NCBI RefSeq assembly: GCF_012927405.1
Contig: NZ_JABBGM010000009.1
Coordinates: 62,001 to 126,000 of the forward strand
Length of the DNA stretch: 64,000 nt
From: Novosphingobium olei
GTDB lineage: Bacteria > Pseudomonadota > Alphaproteobacteria > Sphingomonadales > Sphingomonadaceae
Direction: 5' to 3'
Under the pieces are notes generated by a model. The model had not been told where the DNA came from and made no database searches. It was given only the letters and a program-made list of their open reading frames with translations. Shown piece by piece: positions 1 to 11,795 of this stretch (within the stretch, counting starts at the first letter, position 1; each line of letters opens with the position of its first letter). The position numbers were made by a program, and so were the translations under genes.

Positions 1-16
1 GAATGAACCTGGTCAT
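1..16 (-). CDS. possible start of a gene running out of the left edge (5 codons visible)
   Basis: An ATG at 16-14 on the minus strand is preceded by a purine-rich GGGAGAGCGAG stretch that could serve as ribosome-binding site. Only five codons (MTRFI) lie inside the window, so no function can be read. It lies 81 bases downstream of the ligase gene on the same strand and could be the next gene of the XrtA locus. Confidence 0.3.
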
Positions 17-97
17 CTCGCTCTCCCATCAATTCTGGTTTGCGGACGACAATGGCGGGTCGGCGCAGCGTGGGCAAGCCCTTGCTTAATTGCTTGG

Positions 98-1459
98 TTA
101 AGTTGCGGCGATTTCCGGCTTGCGCGCCGAGCGGAAGGGCGATGGGGCCGAGCGGCGGATCCGGCCGATATAGGCCGAAAGGCCGCATTGCAGCCCCACC
201 AGCATGTAGCAGAATGGCTGGAACGCGATGCCGACGAAGGCGCCGCCGACAAGGTAGACGATCTGCGCCTGCTGCAGCGCATCGGCCAGCGGCGTGACCC
301 ACGCGAAGCCTTCGGGCGGGTTCTTGGCGTACTGGCGGCGGATGATCTCCATGTGGATCACGCCCATCACGTGCAGCAGCAGCCACAGCGCCAAGCCCGG
401 ATAGCCCTGTTCGCCCAGCATCTCGAAATAGCTGGAATGATAGGCGCGGCCGCGTTCCTCGATCCGCTCGGTCTCGATCACCGCGTTGTTGTCGCCGGCG
501 TAGTCGGCCTTTTCGGTATCGTAGGACACCGTGTTCTGGCGGAAGGCATCGAAGCCGCCGCCGAACGGGTGATCCTTGGCGAACTCGATCGTCCACTGCC
601 ACACCGCCACGCGCGTCGATGCCGACTGGTCCGCCTTGTGGTTCTTGATCGTGCTCATCCGCTCGTTGAAGCTCGACGGCAGCAGCGGAAGCGCGATCAT
701 CGCGCCGGCACCCAGCAGAGAGACGTAGAGCAGCCGCCGCTTGGTGCTCCGCAGCATCATCACCAGCAGCACGCCGAAGCAGACAAGGCCGGTGCGCGCC
801 TGCGTTCCCACGGGCATCAACACGCAGGCAAAGCACAGGCCGATGGCATAGGCCCAGACCATCCAGTTGGGCCTGAAGATCGTCCCGTGCCGCGCCAGCC
901 AGATCGCGAGCGGGATCACGCAGATGGCCACGGTGGAAATGATCGAGCCTTCGTAAAGGCCGGTATTGTCGTTCACCAGCAGCTTCAGTTCGCCATAGCC
1001 GCCGCCCGAGGCGAGCGTCTTGATGCCGCCGCCGATCACGATCACCGACACCGACAGCACCATGACCAGCGCCAGCGCCTCGATCCGCAAGCGCGTCCGC
1101 AGCGTCAGCGGCAGGAACAGCGCGAAGATCAGCGCCTTCCACACCCAGCCCCACTTTTCGGCGGCCTCGACCGGGAAGTCGGCGGTGCGCGTGGTGAGCC
1201 CGCAATAGATCAGCAGCAGCAACAGCACGAACTGGCGCGGTGACAGGCGGATGCCGTTCTTGTCCTCGGCAACCATCCACGCACCGAAGGCACAGCAGAA
1301 CGCGATCAGCGATACGGGGACGCTTTGCAGGAAGCCCCAGGTCACCTTCTGCGGCGCCACGATGTCGATGTAGGCGTAGGCCAGCACGAACAGGAACGGG
1401 CGGCGCACCCCTGCGAGCAGGAACGCGGTGACGAACGCGGTGAGGAAGAGGTTGAGCAC
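98..1459 (-). CDS. exosortase A-associated O-glycosylation ligase (O-antigen ligase/Wzy_C-like membrane protein)
   Basis: Predicted inner-membrane polysaccharide ligase or polymerase of about 453 residues. It has ten or so hydrophobic segments, and the early stretch AYIDIVAPQKVTWGFLQSVP is characteristic of the putative O-glycosylation ligases that accompany exosortase A (TIGR03097-type). A large periplasmic loop in the second half (DHPFGGGFDAF, then YHSSYFEMLGEQGYPGL) matches the Wzy_C ligase layout. I place the start at a GTG (1459) because the hydrophobic N-terminus begins there; the frame stays open upstream to 1549, but that part is Arg-rich and overlaps the preceding small gene. The preceding 51-residue gene ends 7 bases before this start, so the two are likely co-transcribed. 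The substrate glycan is unknown. Confidence 0.8.
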   Translation of the reverse strand: MLNLFLTAFVTAFLLAGVRRPFLFVLAYAYIDIVAPQKVTWGFLQSVPVSLIAFCCAFGAWMVAEDKNGIRLSPRQFVLLLLLIYCGLTTRTADFPVEAAEKWGWVWKALIFALFLPLTLRTRLRIEALALVMVLSVSVIVIGGGIKTLASGGGYGELKLLVNDNTGLYEGSIISTVAICVIPLAIWLARHGTIFRPNWMVWAYAIGLCFACVLMPVGTQARTGLVCFGVLLVMMLRSTKRRLLYVSLLGAGAMIALPLLPSSFNERMSTIKNHKADQSASTRVAVWQWTIEFAKDHPFGGGFDAFRQNTVSYDTEKADYAGDNNAVIETERIEERGRAYHSSYFEMLGEQGYPGLALWLLLHVMGVIHMEIIRRQYAKNPPEGFAWVTPLADALQQAQIVYLVGGAFVGIAFQPFCYMLVGLQCGLSAYIGRIRRSAPSPFRSARKPEIAAT

Positions 1460-1466
1460 CGCCCGC

Positions 1467-1622
1467 TCAGCGCTCGCTCTTGCCCGGCCGGTGCGAACGC
1501 CGCCATGCGATGGTCTGGCGCGGCAATGCCGGGTCTTCGTCCAAGTCATCGCGGTGAAGCAGGCGCCATACCGCCAGCGCCATCAGGGCGTGGGGCAGCA
1601 GGACCGTGAAAATGTCGATCAT
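1467..1622 (-). CDS. 51-residue single-span membrane protein upstream of the ligase
   Basis: Short gene of 51 codons, ATG at 1622, stop at 1467. The N-terminal 20 residues are hydrophobic (MIDIFTVLLPHALMALAVWR), followed by a charged tail rich in Asp/Glu then Arg/His, as in a small N-in or N-out single-span protein. It ends 7 bases before the GTG of the ligase and lies in the 90-base gap opposite the divergent glycosyltransferase. I recognise no family; co-transcription suggests an accessory role in the XrtA locus. It could be mistaken for the end of a long spurious reading frame that continues upstream to 2909 antisense to the glycosyltransferase. Confidence 0.6.
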   Translation of the reverse strand: MIDIFTVLLPHALMALAVWRLLHRDDLDEDPALPRQTIAWRRSHRPGKSER

Positions 1623-1712
1623 CGTCTCGGCCCTTGTGGCTTGGTTGCCTGATTGCGCATAAGCCGACGAGGTTGACGGCCTATTAAGGCTTTTCTTGGC
1701 ATCGGATCCTGC

Positions 1713-2954
1713 ATGACCCGCGTGCTCCACGTCCTCGACCACAGCCTGCCGCTGCACAGCGGGTACACCTTCCGCACCCGTGCGATCCTGAAGGCGCAGC
1801 AGCGCCTGGGGTTCGAGGTCGAAGGGGTAACCGGGCAACGCCACAATGTCGAGACGCGCGCGGCGCAGCCAGACGCGGTGGAAGCGGCCGACGGCATCCG
1901 TTTCCACCGCACGGCCGGCCTTCCGCAAGGACTGCCGCTGCTGCGCGAATGGGGAGAGGTGCGCGCGCTCGAAGCCCGGATCGTCGAAGTGGCGCAGGGT
2001 TTCCGGCCGGACGTGCTCCATGCGCATTCGCCGGCGCTGTGCGGTCTCGCCGCCGCGCAGGCCGCGCGGCGCCTCGGCATTCCGCTGGTCTACGAAATCC
2101 GCGCGTTCTGGGAGGATGCTGCCGTCGGCAACCTGACGGGGCGCGAAGGGTCGGCGAAATATCGCCTCACGCGGGCGCTGGAGAATCGCGCGATCGCGCG
2201 CGCCGACGCCGTGGTGACGATCTGCGAAGGACTGCGCGCCGACCTGATCACGCGCGGCGTGGCGCCGGGCAAGCTGTCGATCATGCCCAACGGAGTCGAT
2301 CTCGAACTGTTCGGCGATCCCCCGCCGCGCGATCCCGCGCTGGCAGAACAACTGGGACTGGGCGAGGGGCCGGTGATCGGCTTTCTCGGCAGCTTCTACC
2401 CCTACGAGGGGCTCGACGATCTGGTGGCGGCCATGCCCGCCATCGTTTCCGCGCTGCCCGCCGCGCGATTGCTGTTGGTCGGCGGCGGACCGGCGGCGGC
2501 CGCGGTTCGCGCACAGGCTGCGGCATCGAGCGCCGCCCATGCCATCCGCTTCGTCGATCGCGTACCCCACCACGAAGTCGAGCGCTACTACGCGCTCGTC
2601 GACGTGGTCTGCTATCCGCGCAAGGCGATGCGCCTTACCGAACTGGTAACCCCTCTCAAGCCGCTGGAAGCGATGGCGCAGGGCAAGCTTGTCGCCGCAA
2701 GCGACGTCGGCGGGCACCGCGAACTGATCGCGCACGATGTCACTGGCACGCTGTTTGCGCCCGATGATCCGCAGGCGCTGGCGGCCGCGCTGATCGATCT
2801 GCTGGGGCGGCGCGACATCTGGCCGGCCCGGCGCGAGACGGCGCGCGCGTTCGTCCGCAAGGATCACGACTGGAGTTCCAACGTGGCGCGTTATCATCGC
2901 GTTTACCAAAACGCTTTAGGCCAGACGCCTGATGCTGCAGGATTGTCCGCCTGA
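1713..2954 (+). CDS. exosortase A-associated GT4-family glycosyltransferase
   Basis: 413-residue GT-B glycosyltransferase. The N-terminus RVLHVLDHSLPLHSGYTFRT is the signature of the PEP-CTERM/exosortase A-system glycosyltransferases (TIGR04063-type). A GT4 C-terminal domain follows: MPNGVDLELF near residue 195, GFLGSFYPYEGLDDL near 225, and the donor-binding segment LTELVTPLKPLEAMAQGKLV near 310. It probably adds a sugar to a lipid-linked exopolysaccharide intermediate at the cytoplasmic face of the inner membrane. It is divergent from the ligase pair, with a 90-base shared promoter region. Acceptor and donor sugars cannot be told from sequence. Confidence 0.87.
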   Translation: MTRVLHVLDHSLPLHSGYTFRTRAILKAQQRLGFEVEGVTGQRHNVETRAAQPDAVEAADGIRFHRTAGLPQGLPLLREWGEVRALEARIVEVAQGFRPDVLHAHSPALCGLAAAQAARRLGIPLVYEIRAFWEDAAVGNLTGREGSAKYRLTRALENRAIARADAVVTICEGLRADLITRGVAPGKLSIMPNGVDLELFGDPPPRDPALAEQLGLGEGPVIGFLGSFYPYEGLDDLVAAMPAIVSALPAARLLLVGGGPAAAAVRAQAAASSAAHAIRFVDRVPHHEVERYYALVDVVCYPRKAMRLTELVTPLKPLEAMAQGKLVAASDVGGHRELIAHDVTGTLFAPDDPQALAAALIDLLGRRDIWPARRETARAFVRKDHDWSSNVARYHRVYQNALGQTPDAAGLSA

Positions 2955-3007
2955 GGACACCATCCGGCCGCACGCGAATCGATCCAGAGTTGAGACGTCA
3001 GGACATC

Positions 3008-4702
3008 ATGAGCCGAAGCCAGCCAGCAGACCGCGCGCCTTCCCGATCGGCCCGACAGCCGGTAACGGCCCACCGCCTGTTTCCCGCGCTCGTGGCGCTA
3101 TGGCTGGCCGCCCTGTTCGGGCTGGGCAGTTTTGCGGTGCCATCCTCGCTGTTCGAGCGGGCTCTGACTGCCGCCAACGTCGCGTCGGTCGTTCCTGCCG
3201 CGGCACCGCCGCTCGGCCTGACGGCGCGCCTGCTGATCGCGATGGCGATGGCGGCGGGGGGGCTGATCGTCGGCGTGTTCGTCGGGCTGCGCCTGCGTCC
3301 TCGCAGTGAACCTGTGGTCCGCCGCCGCACCGCGAGCGCCAGTTTCCACGACGTGCCCGAAGTCGTCGAGGACGAAGCCTTCGAAAGCAATGAACCGCCG
3401 GCTGTCCGCGCGTTCGACGCCCACCCCGATGCACCGCCGCGCAAGCCCTTCGACCTCAGCGAGGCGCTCGCATTCGAGCCCCCTTACGCCGAAGCCGCCG
3501 AAGCGGAGGCCGACGAGGTGCTGGACGTGGCCGGTAACCCGGAACCCTGGATGGCCGAACACCCTGCTCCGTCGGCCGATCATGACATTCTCGAAGCCGA
3601 CTGGACCGAGATCGAGCCTTTCGAAGCGGTCGATCAGACGGAGGACGCGCCCGTCGAGGCGGATGTACCCGAATGGTCCGAGGTTGCCGAGACGGCCGAA
3701 CCGCTCGATCACGCACCTGAAGTTGCGCCAGAACCTGTGTCTCAGCCTGTACTGGAAGCTGAAGAACCCGCCGCACAGATCGCGCCCGAGCCCATTGGCC
3801 ACCGCGCGTCGGTCTTTGCGATGCCGCCCGTCACGCCGCGCCCGGTCGCGCCCGCGCTGGCCGTCGCTCCGCTCGAATCGCTCGGCCTGGTCCAGCTGAT
3901 CGAGCGCCTCGCCCTTGCCATCGAGGGTGATCGGCGCAAGGGACCCCATGCCCACGCAATGGCCGTTGCGCCCGCTCCGGTTGCGCCCATTCAGGTCACG
4001 GCACCGGTGCCGCTCGTCGATGAGACGCCGCCCGAGCCGGTTGCCGAGCGCCAGGTGTTCGTCTCGCCGGATCCCGCTCCCGCCGAGGCAGCGGCTCAGA
4101 CCGTCGTCGAGGCTCCTCAGGTTTTCGAAGAACAGGTTTCCGAAGAACCATCCGCCGCCGTCACCGAGGACGCAAGCGGCCCCGTACAACCGCCGGCGCA
4201 GCCTGCGTCCACCATGCGGCCTCCGCGCCTGTTCGGTGCGCCCGAACACGGACCGCGCGATCCTGGCGAATCCGACCGCGAGACGACCATGGTGCGCCAG
4301 CCCGCTGCGATGCGCGCGCTCGAACCGGATTGGGACGAAGCGGGCGAAAGTGCCGAAGCCGACGTGGTCGTCCCGCGCTTCCTGTCCGTGCCCCCGGTAA
4401 ACGCTGCACCTTCGTCGCACGCTTCGAGCGTCACCCCCTTAGATCGTCCGCCTTTCGTATCTTCGCTCGCGACCCGTAGCAGTGCCGCGCCGCGCCAGGA
4501 ATTCATCGTCGCGCCCGCACCGGCTGACGAAGCGGAAGCTCGGCCCGTGGTCGTGTTTCCGGGTCAGGGCGTGCGCACAGCGGGTGAGGACGAAGCGCAT
4601 GTGGCTGCGCAAGCTCCCACGGACCCATCTGGTGCCGAAGAGACCGAGCGCGCCCTGCGCGCGGCGCTGGCCACGCTCCAGCGGATGACGGCCCGGGGCT
4701 GA
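3008..4702 (+). CDS. uncharacterised acidic, proline-rich membrane-anchored protein
   Basis: About 564 residues, start chosen at ATG 3008, which has AGGAC a few bases upstream; an earlier in-frame start at 2990 lacks this. Two hydrophobic spans lie near residues 24-44 and 68-92 (LLIAMAMAAGGLIVGVFVGL). The remaining ~460 residues are a low-complexity chain rich in Glu, Pro, Ala and Val (for example EPVSQPVLEAEEPAAQIAPEP), with almost no hydrophobic core, ending in a short Ala/Leu/Arg helix. The layout suggests a tail-anchored or hairpin membrane protein with a long disordered cytoplasmic arm. No enzyme motif is visible and I do not recognise a family. It follows the glycosyltransferase by 53 bases and may share its transcript. 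Confidence 0.75.
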   Translation: MSRSQPADRAPSRSARQPVTAHRLFPALVALWLAALFGLGSFAVPSSLFERALTAANVASVVPAAAPPLGLTARLLIAMAMAAGGLIVGVFVGLRLRPRSEPVVRRRTASASFHDVPEVVEDEAFESNEPPAVRAFDAHPDAPPRKPFDLSEALAFEPPYAEAAEAEADEVLDVAGNPEPWMAEHPAPSADHDILEADWTEIEPFEAVDQTEDAPVEADVPEWSEVAETAEPLDHAPEVAPEPVSQPVLEAEEPAAQIAPEPIGHRASVFAMPPVTPRPVAPALAVAPLESLGLVQLIERLALAIEGDRRKGPHAHAMAVAPAPVAPIQVTAPVPLVDETPPEPVAERQVFVSPDPAPAEAAAQTVVEAPQVFEEQVSEEPSAAVTEDASGPVQPPAQPASTMRPPRLFGAPEHGPRDPGESDRETTMVRQPAAMRALEPDWDEAGESAEADVVVPRFLSVPPVNAAPSSHASSVTPLDRPPFVSSLATRSSAAPRQEFIVAPAPADEAEARPVVVFPGQGVRTAGEDEAHVAAQAPTDPSGAEETERALRAALATLQRMTARG

Positions 4703-4907
4703 CCCTGATCCGGCGAAGGATACCGATTTCCACCGTCTGAAGCGCCGCATCCGTATTTGCGGCCACCCTTAAGGCCGGGAATTGCCTCTCGCGGTTGCAA
4801 AATAACTTTCCTGCAGTCATGGGGGAAATTCGCGCAACTTTCGCTCTTTTCGCAAGGGCGTGATTCGCGCGCCGTTTCCACTTTATGGATGTAGGAACAC
4901 CTTCGAG

Positions 4908-7900
4908 ATGGGATTTCCGCCGGTTCAGGGCCTTTATGATCCGCGTAACGAGCATGATGCATGTGGTGTGGGTTTCATTGCCCATATCAAAGGCGTCAAA
5001 AGCCACGCGATCATTAATCAGGCTCTCGAGATTCTGCGAAATCTCGACCACCGAGGTGCGGTGGGCGCCGATCCGCTGCTGGGCGATGGCGCAGGCATCC
5101 TGATCCAGCTGCCCGATGCGCTGTTCCGCAAGTGGGCCGCAGCCGAAGGCAAGGATCTGCCGGCGCCGGGCGACTATGCCGTGGCCATGTGCTTCCTGCC
5201 GCAGGACGAGGCCAGCCGCACCTTCGTCACCGAATTCTTCGAGAAGTTCATCGCCAAGGAAGGCCAGGAACTGATCGGCTGGCGCGATGTGCCGACCACC
5301 ATCGACGGCCTCGGCAAGACCGTGATCGAACAGATGCCGGTGATCCGCCAGTGCGTGATCAAGCGCGGGGCGGGCACGCCCGATCAGGATGCGTTCGAAC
5401 GCAAGCTGCTGGCGATCCGCAAGCAGACCCAGAACCCGCTCGCGGCGATGGCCGAAAAGTATGACCTGCCGGGCGTGACCCAGCTCTACATGCCGAGCTT
5501 CTCGTCGCGCACGATCGTCTACAAGGGCCTGCTGCTGGCGACCCAGGTCGGCGGTTTCTACGACGACTTGCGCGATCCGGACTGCGTGTCGGCGCTGGGC
5601 CTTGTCCATCAGCGCTTTTCGACCAACACCTTCCCGAGCTGGAAGCTGGCGCACCCGTTCCGCTTCGTTGCCCACAATGGCGAGATCAACACTGTTCGCG
5701 GCAACGTGAACTGGATGAACGCGCGCCGCCGCACGATGGAATCGGAGCTGCTCGGCCCCGATCTCGACAAGATGTGGCCGCTGATCCCGCATGGCCAGTC
5801 GGATACCGCCAGCCTCGACAACGCGCTCGAACTGCTCCTCGCGGGCGGTTACTCGCTCGCCCACGCGGTGATGATGCTGATCCCGGAAGCGTGGGCCGGC
5901 AACCCGCTGATGACCCCGTCGCGCCGTGCGTTCTACGAATATCACGCCGCGCTGATGGAGCCTTGGGACGGCCCGGCCGCCGTGGCCTTCACCGACGGGC
6001 GCCAGATCGGCGCCACGCTCGATCGCAACGGCCTGCGCCCCGCGCGCTTCTCGATCACCCGCGACGACCTGATCTGCATGGCGTCGGAAAGCGGTGTGCT
6101 GCCGTTCCGCGAAGAGGATATCGTCCGCAAGTGGCGCCTCCAGCCGGGTCGCATGTTGCTGATCGACATGGAAAAGGGCCGCATCGTCGAGGACGAGGAA
6201 ATCAAGGCCGAGCTGGCGAACGCCGAGCCATACGAGGAATGGCTGGAAGCCGCGCAGTACAAGCTCAAGGAGCTTGAGGTCGTCGAGCCCGAACTGGCTG
6301 CGCTGCCGGTCGAAAGCACCTCGCTGCTCGATCGCCAGCAGGCCTTCGGCTACACGCAGGAAGACGTCACCAAGTTCCTCGAACCGATGGCGATCAACGG
6401 CGACGATCCGATCGGCTCGATGGGCACCGACACGCCCATCGCGGTGCTGTCGAAGCGCTCGCGCCTGCTCTACGATTACTTCAAGCAGAATTTCGCACAG
6501 GTCACCAACCCGCCGATCGACCCGATCCGCGAAGAGCTGGTGATGTCGCTGGTCAGCATGATCGGGCCGCGCCCGAACCTGCTTGGCCACGATGCCGGCA
6601 CGCACAAGCGCCTGGAAGTCGACCAGCCGATCCTGACCAACGAGGACATCGCCAAGATCCGCTCGGTCGAGGCCGCGCTGGATGGCGCGTTCCGCACGGC
6701 GACGATCGACACGACCTGGGACGCCGCGACCGGGGCCGCCGGTCTCGAGCAGGCGGTCAAGGAAATGTGCTGGGCGGCGACCGAAGCCGTGCTGGCGGAC
6801 AAGAACATCCTGATCCTGTCCGATCGTTCGCAGTGCGAAAGCCGCATCCCGATGCCCGCGCTGCTGGCGACGGCGGCGGTGCACCACCACCTCGTCCGCC
6901 AGGGCCTGCGCATGCAGACCGGCCTCGTCGTGGAAACTGGCGAAGCGCGCGAAGTGCACCACTTCTGCGTGCTTGCAGGGTACGGCGCCGAAGCGATCAA
7001 CCCCTACCTCGCCTTTGAAACGCTCGAAGCGATCCGCGTCGACAAGGAGCTGCCGCTTTCGACCAAGGATGTGCAGAAGAACTACATCAAGGCGATCGGC
7101 AAGGGCATCCTCAAGGTCATGTCCAAGATGGGCATCTCGACCTACCAGTCGTACTGCGGCGCGCAGATATTCGACGCGGTGGGCCTGTCGAGCGCTTTCA
7201 TCGAGAAGTACTTCACCGGCACGGCCACAACAATCGAGGGCGTTGGCCTGGCCGAGATCGCGGAAGAGACCGTGCGTCGCCACGCGGCGGCTTATGGCGA
7301 CAACCCGATCTACCGGAAGATGCTCGACGTGGGCGGCATGTACCAGCTGCGCTTGCGCGGCGAGGAGCACGCCTGGACCGCCGGCAACATCGCCAACCTG
7401 CAGCACGCGGTGCGCGGCAACATTCCTGAAAAGTACAAGGAATTCGCCGAAAGCATCAACGAGCAGTCGGAGCGGATGCTCACCATCCGCGGGCTGATGG
7501 AGCTCAAGAAGGCTGACCAGCCGATCTCGATTGACGAGGTCGAGCCGGCGAGCGAGATCGTCAAGCGCTTCGCCACCGGCGCGATGAGCTACGGCTCTAT
7601 CAGCTGGGAAGCGCACACCACGCTGGCGCTGGCGATGAACCGCATCGGCGGCAAGTCGAACACCGGCGAAGGCGGCGAGGATCCGGCGCGCTTCAAGCCG
7701 CTGGCGAATGGCGATTCGATGCGCTCGGCCATCAAGCAGGTCGCCTCGGGCCGCTTCGGCGTCACCGCGGAATACCTCGTCAATGCCGACGACGTGCAGA
7801 TCAAGATGGCGCAGGGCGCAAAGCCCGGCGAAGGCGGCCAGCTGCCGGGTGACAAGGTCGACAAGACCATCGGCAAGACCCGTCACTCGACCCCTGGCGT

Positions 7901-9548
7901 CGGCCTGATCAGCCCGCCGCCGCACCACGACATCTACTCGATCGAGGACCTCGCGCAGCTCATTCACGATCTCAAGAACGTGAACACGGCAGCGCGCATC
8001 TCGGTCAAGCTTGTGTCCGAAGTGGGCGTGGGCACCGTGGCCGCGGGCGTTTCCAAGGCGCGCGCCGACCACGTCACGATCTCGGGCTACGAAGGCGGCA
8101 CCGGCGCATCGCCGCTGACTTCGCTGACGCACGCGGGCTCCCCGTGGGAAATCGGCCTTGCCGAAACCCAGCAGACCCTGCTGCTCAACAACCTGCGTTC
8201 GCGCATCTGCGTGCAGGCCGATGGCGGCCTGCGCACGGGCCGTGACGTCGCCGTCGCCGCGCTGCTCGGCGCCGACGAGTTCGGCTTTGCCACCGCGCCG
8301 CTCATCGCGGCCGGCTGCATCATGATGCGCAAGTGCCATCTCAACACCTGCCCGGTGGGCGTCGCGACCCAGGACCCCGTCCTGCGCGCCCGCTTCACCG
8401 GCCAGCCTGAACACGTGATCAACTACTTCTTCTTCGTCGCCGAAGAGCTGCGGGCGATCATGGCCGAGATGGGCTTCCGCACGATCGCCGAGATGGTCGG
8501 TCGGGTTGACCGGCTCGACGTCAAGAAGGCGGTCAAGCACTGGAAGGCGCAGGGCATCGATCTGTCGAAGCTGTTGCACAAGGTCGAGCCGGTGGCCGGC
8601 ACGACGCTCAACTGGAGCGGCAAGCAGGACCACGGCCTCGAAGCGGCGCTGGACAACGACTTGATCGCGGCGGCCAAGCCTGCGCTCGAAAACGGCGAGG
8701 CGGTGCGCATCGAGCGCAACGTCATCAACGTCAACCGCACCGTCGGCGCCATGCTCTCGGGCGAGGTCGCGCGTCGCTATGGCCATCGCGGCCTGCCGGA
8801 CAACACCATCGCTATCTCGTTCAAGGGCGTGGCGGGCCAGTCGTTCGGCGCGTTCCTGGCGCACGGCGTGACGGTGGACCTGGTTGGTGATGCCAACGAT
8901 TATGTCGGCAAGGGCCTGTCGGGCGGCCGCGTGATCGTGCGCCCGCCGGCACACGTTGAGCGCGAGGCGACCGACAACATCATCGTCGGCAACACCGTGC
9001 TCTATGGCGCGATCGCGGGCGAGGCGTACTTCAACGGCGTTGCCGGCGAACGCTTCGCGGTGCGTAATTCGGGCGCGATCGCGGTGGTCGAAGGCACCGG
9101 TGACCACGGCTGCGAGTACATGACCGGCGGCGTCGTCGCCGTTCTGGGTCGTACCGGGCGCAACTTCGCGGCCGGCATGTCGGGCGGCGTCGCCTACGTT
9201 TACGACGTGGACGGCAACTTCGCGCAGCTCGTCAACGGCGCCATGGTCGACCTCCTGCCGATTTCGGCCGAGCGCGACGAGGACGACGGCACGGGCCGTC
9301 CGCAGCAACGCGGGGTCGACGTCAACGACTACGGCATGGGCGACATGCTGCGTCACGATGCCGAGCGCCTGCGCGTGCTGGTGGAACGCCACCTGCTGCA
9401 CACTGGTAGCAAGCGGGCGCGCGCCATCCTCGACAACTGGGCCGAGGAACTGCCGCGTTTCGTCAAGGTCATGCCGCGCGACTATGCGCGCGCGCTTCGC
9501 CAGATGGAGGCCGAGCGCCTCGCTGCCGCGTCGGTCGCGGCGGAATAA
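4908..9548 (+). CDS. gltB: glutamate synthase [NADPH] large chain
   Basis: Large subunit of glutamate synthase (GOGAT), 1546 residues, which with GltD turns glutamine plus 2-oxoglutarate into two glutamates in the cytoplasm. I place the start at ATG 4908. The reading frame is open further upstream from a GTG, but the family begins with a short propeptide before the catalytic cysteine, here Cys19 in [13 protein letters not shown]. Domains in order: class II amidotransferase (about 19-430), central domain (about 470-760), FMN/2-oxoglutarate synthase domain (about 830-1200) with the 3Fe-4S motif [15 protein letters not shown] near 1138, and the GXGXG beta-helix domain (about 1280-1480). Length is normal for the alpha subunit. 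gltD follows after 13 bases. Confidence 0.97.
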   Translation: MGFPPVQGLYDPRNEHDACGVGFIAHIKGVKSHAIINQALEILRNLDHRGAVGADPLLGDGAGILIQLPDALFRKWAAAEGKDLPAPGDYAVAMCFLPQDEASRTFVTEFFEKFIAKEGQELIGWRDVPTTIDGLGKTVIEQMPVIRQCVIKRGAGTPDQDAFERKLLAIRKQTQNPLAAMAEKYDLPGVTQLYMPSFSSRTIVYKGLLLATQVGGFYDDLRDPDCVSALGLVHQRFSTNTFPSWKLAHPFRFVAHNGEINTVRGNVNWMNARRRTMESELLGPDLDKMWPLIPHGQSDTASLDNALELLLAGGYSLAHAVMMLIPEAWAGNPLMTPSRRAFYEYHAALMEPWDGPAAVAFTDGRQIGATLDRNGLRPARFSITRDDLICMASESGVLPFREEDIVRKWRLQPGRMLLIDMEKGRIVEDEEIKAELANAEPYEEWLEAAQYKLKELEVVEPELAALPVESTSLLDRQQAFGYTQEDVTKFLEPMAINGDDPIGSMGTDTPIAVLSKRSRLLYDYFKQNFAQVTNPPIDPIREELVMSLVSMIGPRPNLLGHDAGTHKRLEVDQPILTNEDIAKIRSVEAALDGAFRTATIDTTWDAATGAAGLEQAVKEMCWAATEAVLADKNILILSDRSQCESRIPMPALLATAAVHHHLVRQGLRMQTGLVVETGEAREVHHFCVLAGYGAEAINPYLAFETLEAIRVDKELPLSTKDVQKNYIKAIGKGILKVMSKMGISTYQSYCGAQIFDAVGLSSAFIEKYFTGTATTIEGVGLAEIAEETVRRHAAAYGDNPIYRKMLDVGGMYQLRLRGEEHAWTAGNIANLQHAVRGNIPEKYKEFAESINEQSERMLTIRGLMELKKADQPISIDEVEPASEIVKRFATGAMSYGSISWEAHTTLALAMNRIGGKSNTGEGGEDPARFKPLANGDSMRSAIKQVASGRFGVTAEYLVNADDVQIKMAQGAKPGEGGQLPGDKVDKTIGKTRHSTPGVGLISPPPHHDIYSIEDLAQLIHDLKNVNTAARISVKLVSEVGVGTVAAGVSKARADHVTISGYEGGTGASPLTSLTHAGSPWEIGLAETQQTLLLNNLRSRICVQADGGLRTGRDVAVAALLGADEFGFATAPLIAAGCIMMRKCHLNTCPVGVATQDPVLRARFTGQPEHVINYFFFVAEELRAIMAEMGFRTIAEMVGRVDRLDVKKAVKHWKAQGIDLSKLLHKVEPVAGTTLNWSGKQDHGLEAALDNDLIAAAKPALENGEAVRIERNVINVNRTVGAMLSGEVARRYGHRGLPDNTIAISFKGVAGQSFGAFLAHGVTVDLVGDANDYVGKGLSGGRVIVRPPAHVEREATDNIIVGNTVLYGAIAGEAYFNGVAGERFAVRNSGAIAVVEGTGDHGCEYMTGGVVAVLGRTGRNFAAGMSGGVAYVYDVDGNFAQLVNGAMVDLLPISAERDEDDGTGRPQQRGVDVNDYGMGDMLRHDAERLRVLVERHLLHTGSKRARAILDNWAEELPRFVKVMPRDYARALRQMEAERLAAASVAAE

Positions 9549-9561
9549 GGGTTAGATTACA

Positions 9562-10995
<1,434 letters not shown>

Positions 10996-11015
10996 GCGCT
11001 CGTCTGTCGATCAAG

Positions 11016-11048
11016 CAAAAGGGCGTCCCGCACGGGGCGCCCTTTTTG
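11016..11048 (+). terminator. intrinsic terminator after gltBD
   Basis: GGGCGTCCC and GGGGCGCCC arms pair around a GCAC loop, followed by a run of five T. It begins about 20 bases after the gltD stop. Confidence 0.85.
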
Positions 11049-11092
11049 CATGGGGCTGGCGCAGGTCGAGCGGTCCGCGCTAAGCGGCGGCC

Positions 11093-11788
11093 ATGACCAT
11101 ACGCCTGATCTGCCTCGATGCCGACGATACGCTCTGGCACAACATGCGCCATTTCAGGGTGGCTGAAACGGCGCTGATGCAGATGCTTCAGCCCTTTGCC
11201 GATGCCCACGTCGCCAGCGCCCGCCTTGTCGCGTGCGAGGAGCGCAACCTGCCGCTCTATGGCTATGGTGCCAAGGGCTTCACCCTTTCGATGATCGAAA
11301 CCGCGCTCGAACTGGTGGGCGATCCGGTGCCGCAAGGCGTGATCGCCGAAATCCTTGCGGCAGGCAGGGCCCTGCTGGCCCACCCGGTCGAACTGTTTGA
11401 CGGCGTGCGCGAAACGCTGGCCGAACTCGCAGCCATCGCCCCGCTCGTGCTGGTGACCAAAGGCGATCTGCTCCACCAGGAAAGCAAGCTCGCGGCCTCG
11501 GGTCTCGGGGATCTGTTCAGCGGGGTAGAGATCGTCAGCGACAAGCGCAGCGAGACATTCTCTCGATTGTTCGCAAAGTACGGGGTGGAGTCCGATCAGG
11601 CGGTGATGGCCGGCGATTCGATGCGGTCCGACGTTCTCCCTGCGCTCGCTGCTGGTGCCTATGCCGCCTTCATTCCGCAGGAAGGCGCCTGGGTCCACGA
11701 ACATCGCGAAGAACCCGAAGGGGCGCCGCGCTATGCGCGGCTGCAATCGCTGTCGGAGCTTCCGGGGTGGATCGCTTCGTTGGGCTGA
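11093..11788 (+). CDS. HAD-superfamily hydrolase
   Basis: 231-residue cytoplasmic phosphatase-like protein of the haloacid dehalogenase superfamily. Motif I is DADDTLW (residues 9-15) with the nucleophilic Asp; motif II is VTKGD near 121; motif III/IV is MAGDSMRSDVLPALAAG near 165, with the Mg-binding Asp pair. An alpha-helical cap sits between motifs I and II (subfamily IA layout). The substrate cannot be predicted. The gene stands alone after the gltBD terminator and converges on ung, with 7 bases between the two stop codons. Confidence 0.85.
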   Translation: MTIRLICLDADDTLWHNMRHFRVAETALMQMLQPFADAHVASARLVACEERNLPLYGYGAKGFTLSMIETALELVGDPVPQGVIAEILAAGRALLAHPVELFDGVRETLAELAAIAPLVLVTKGDLLHQESKLAASGLGDLFSGVEIVSDKRSETFSRLFAKYGVESDQAVMAGDSMRSDVLPALAAGAYAAFIPQEGAWVHEHREEPEGAPRYARLQSLSELPGWIASLG

Positions 11789-11795
11789 TTGCCCG

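Noticed and set aside
4503..9401. 1632-codon open frame antisense to gltB
   Set aside because: Mirror of strongly GC3-biased codons of gltB on the other strand; no start signal, and its Arg/Ala/His-rich composition resembles no protein family.
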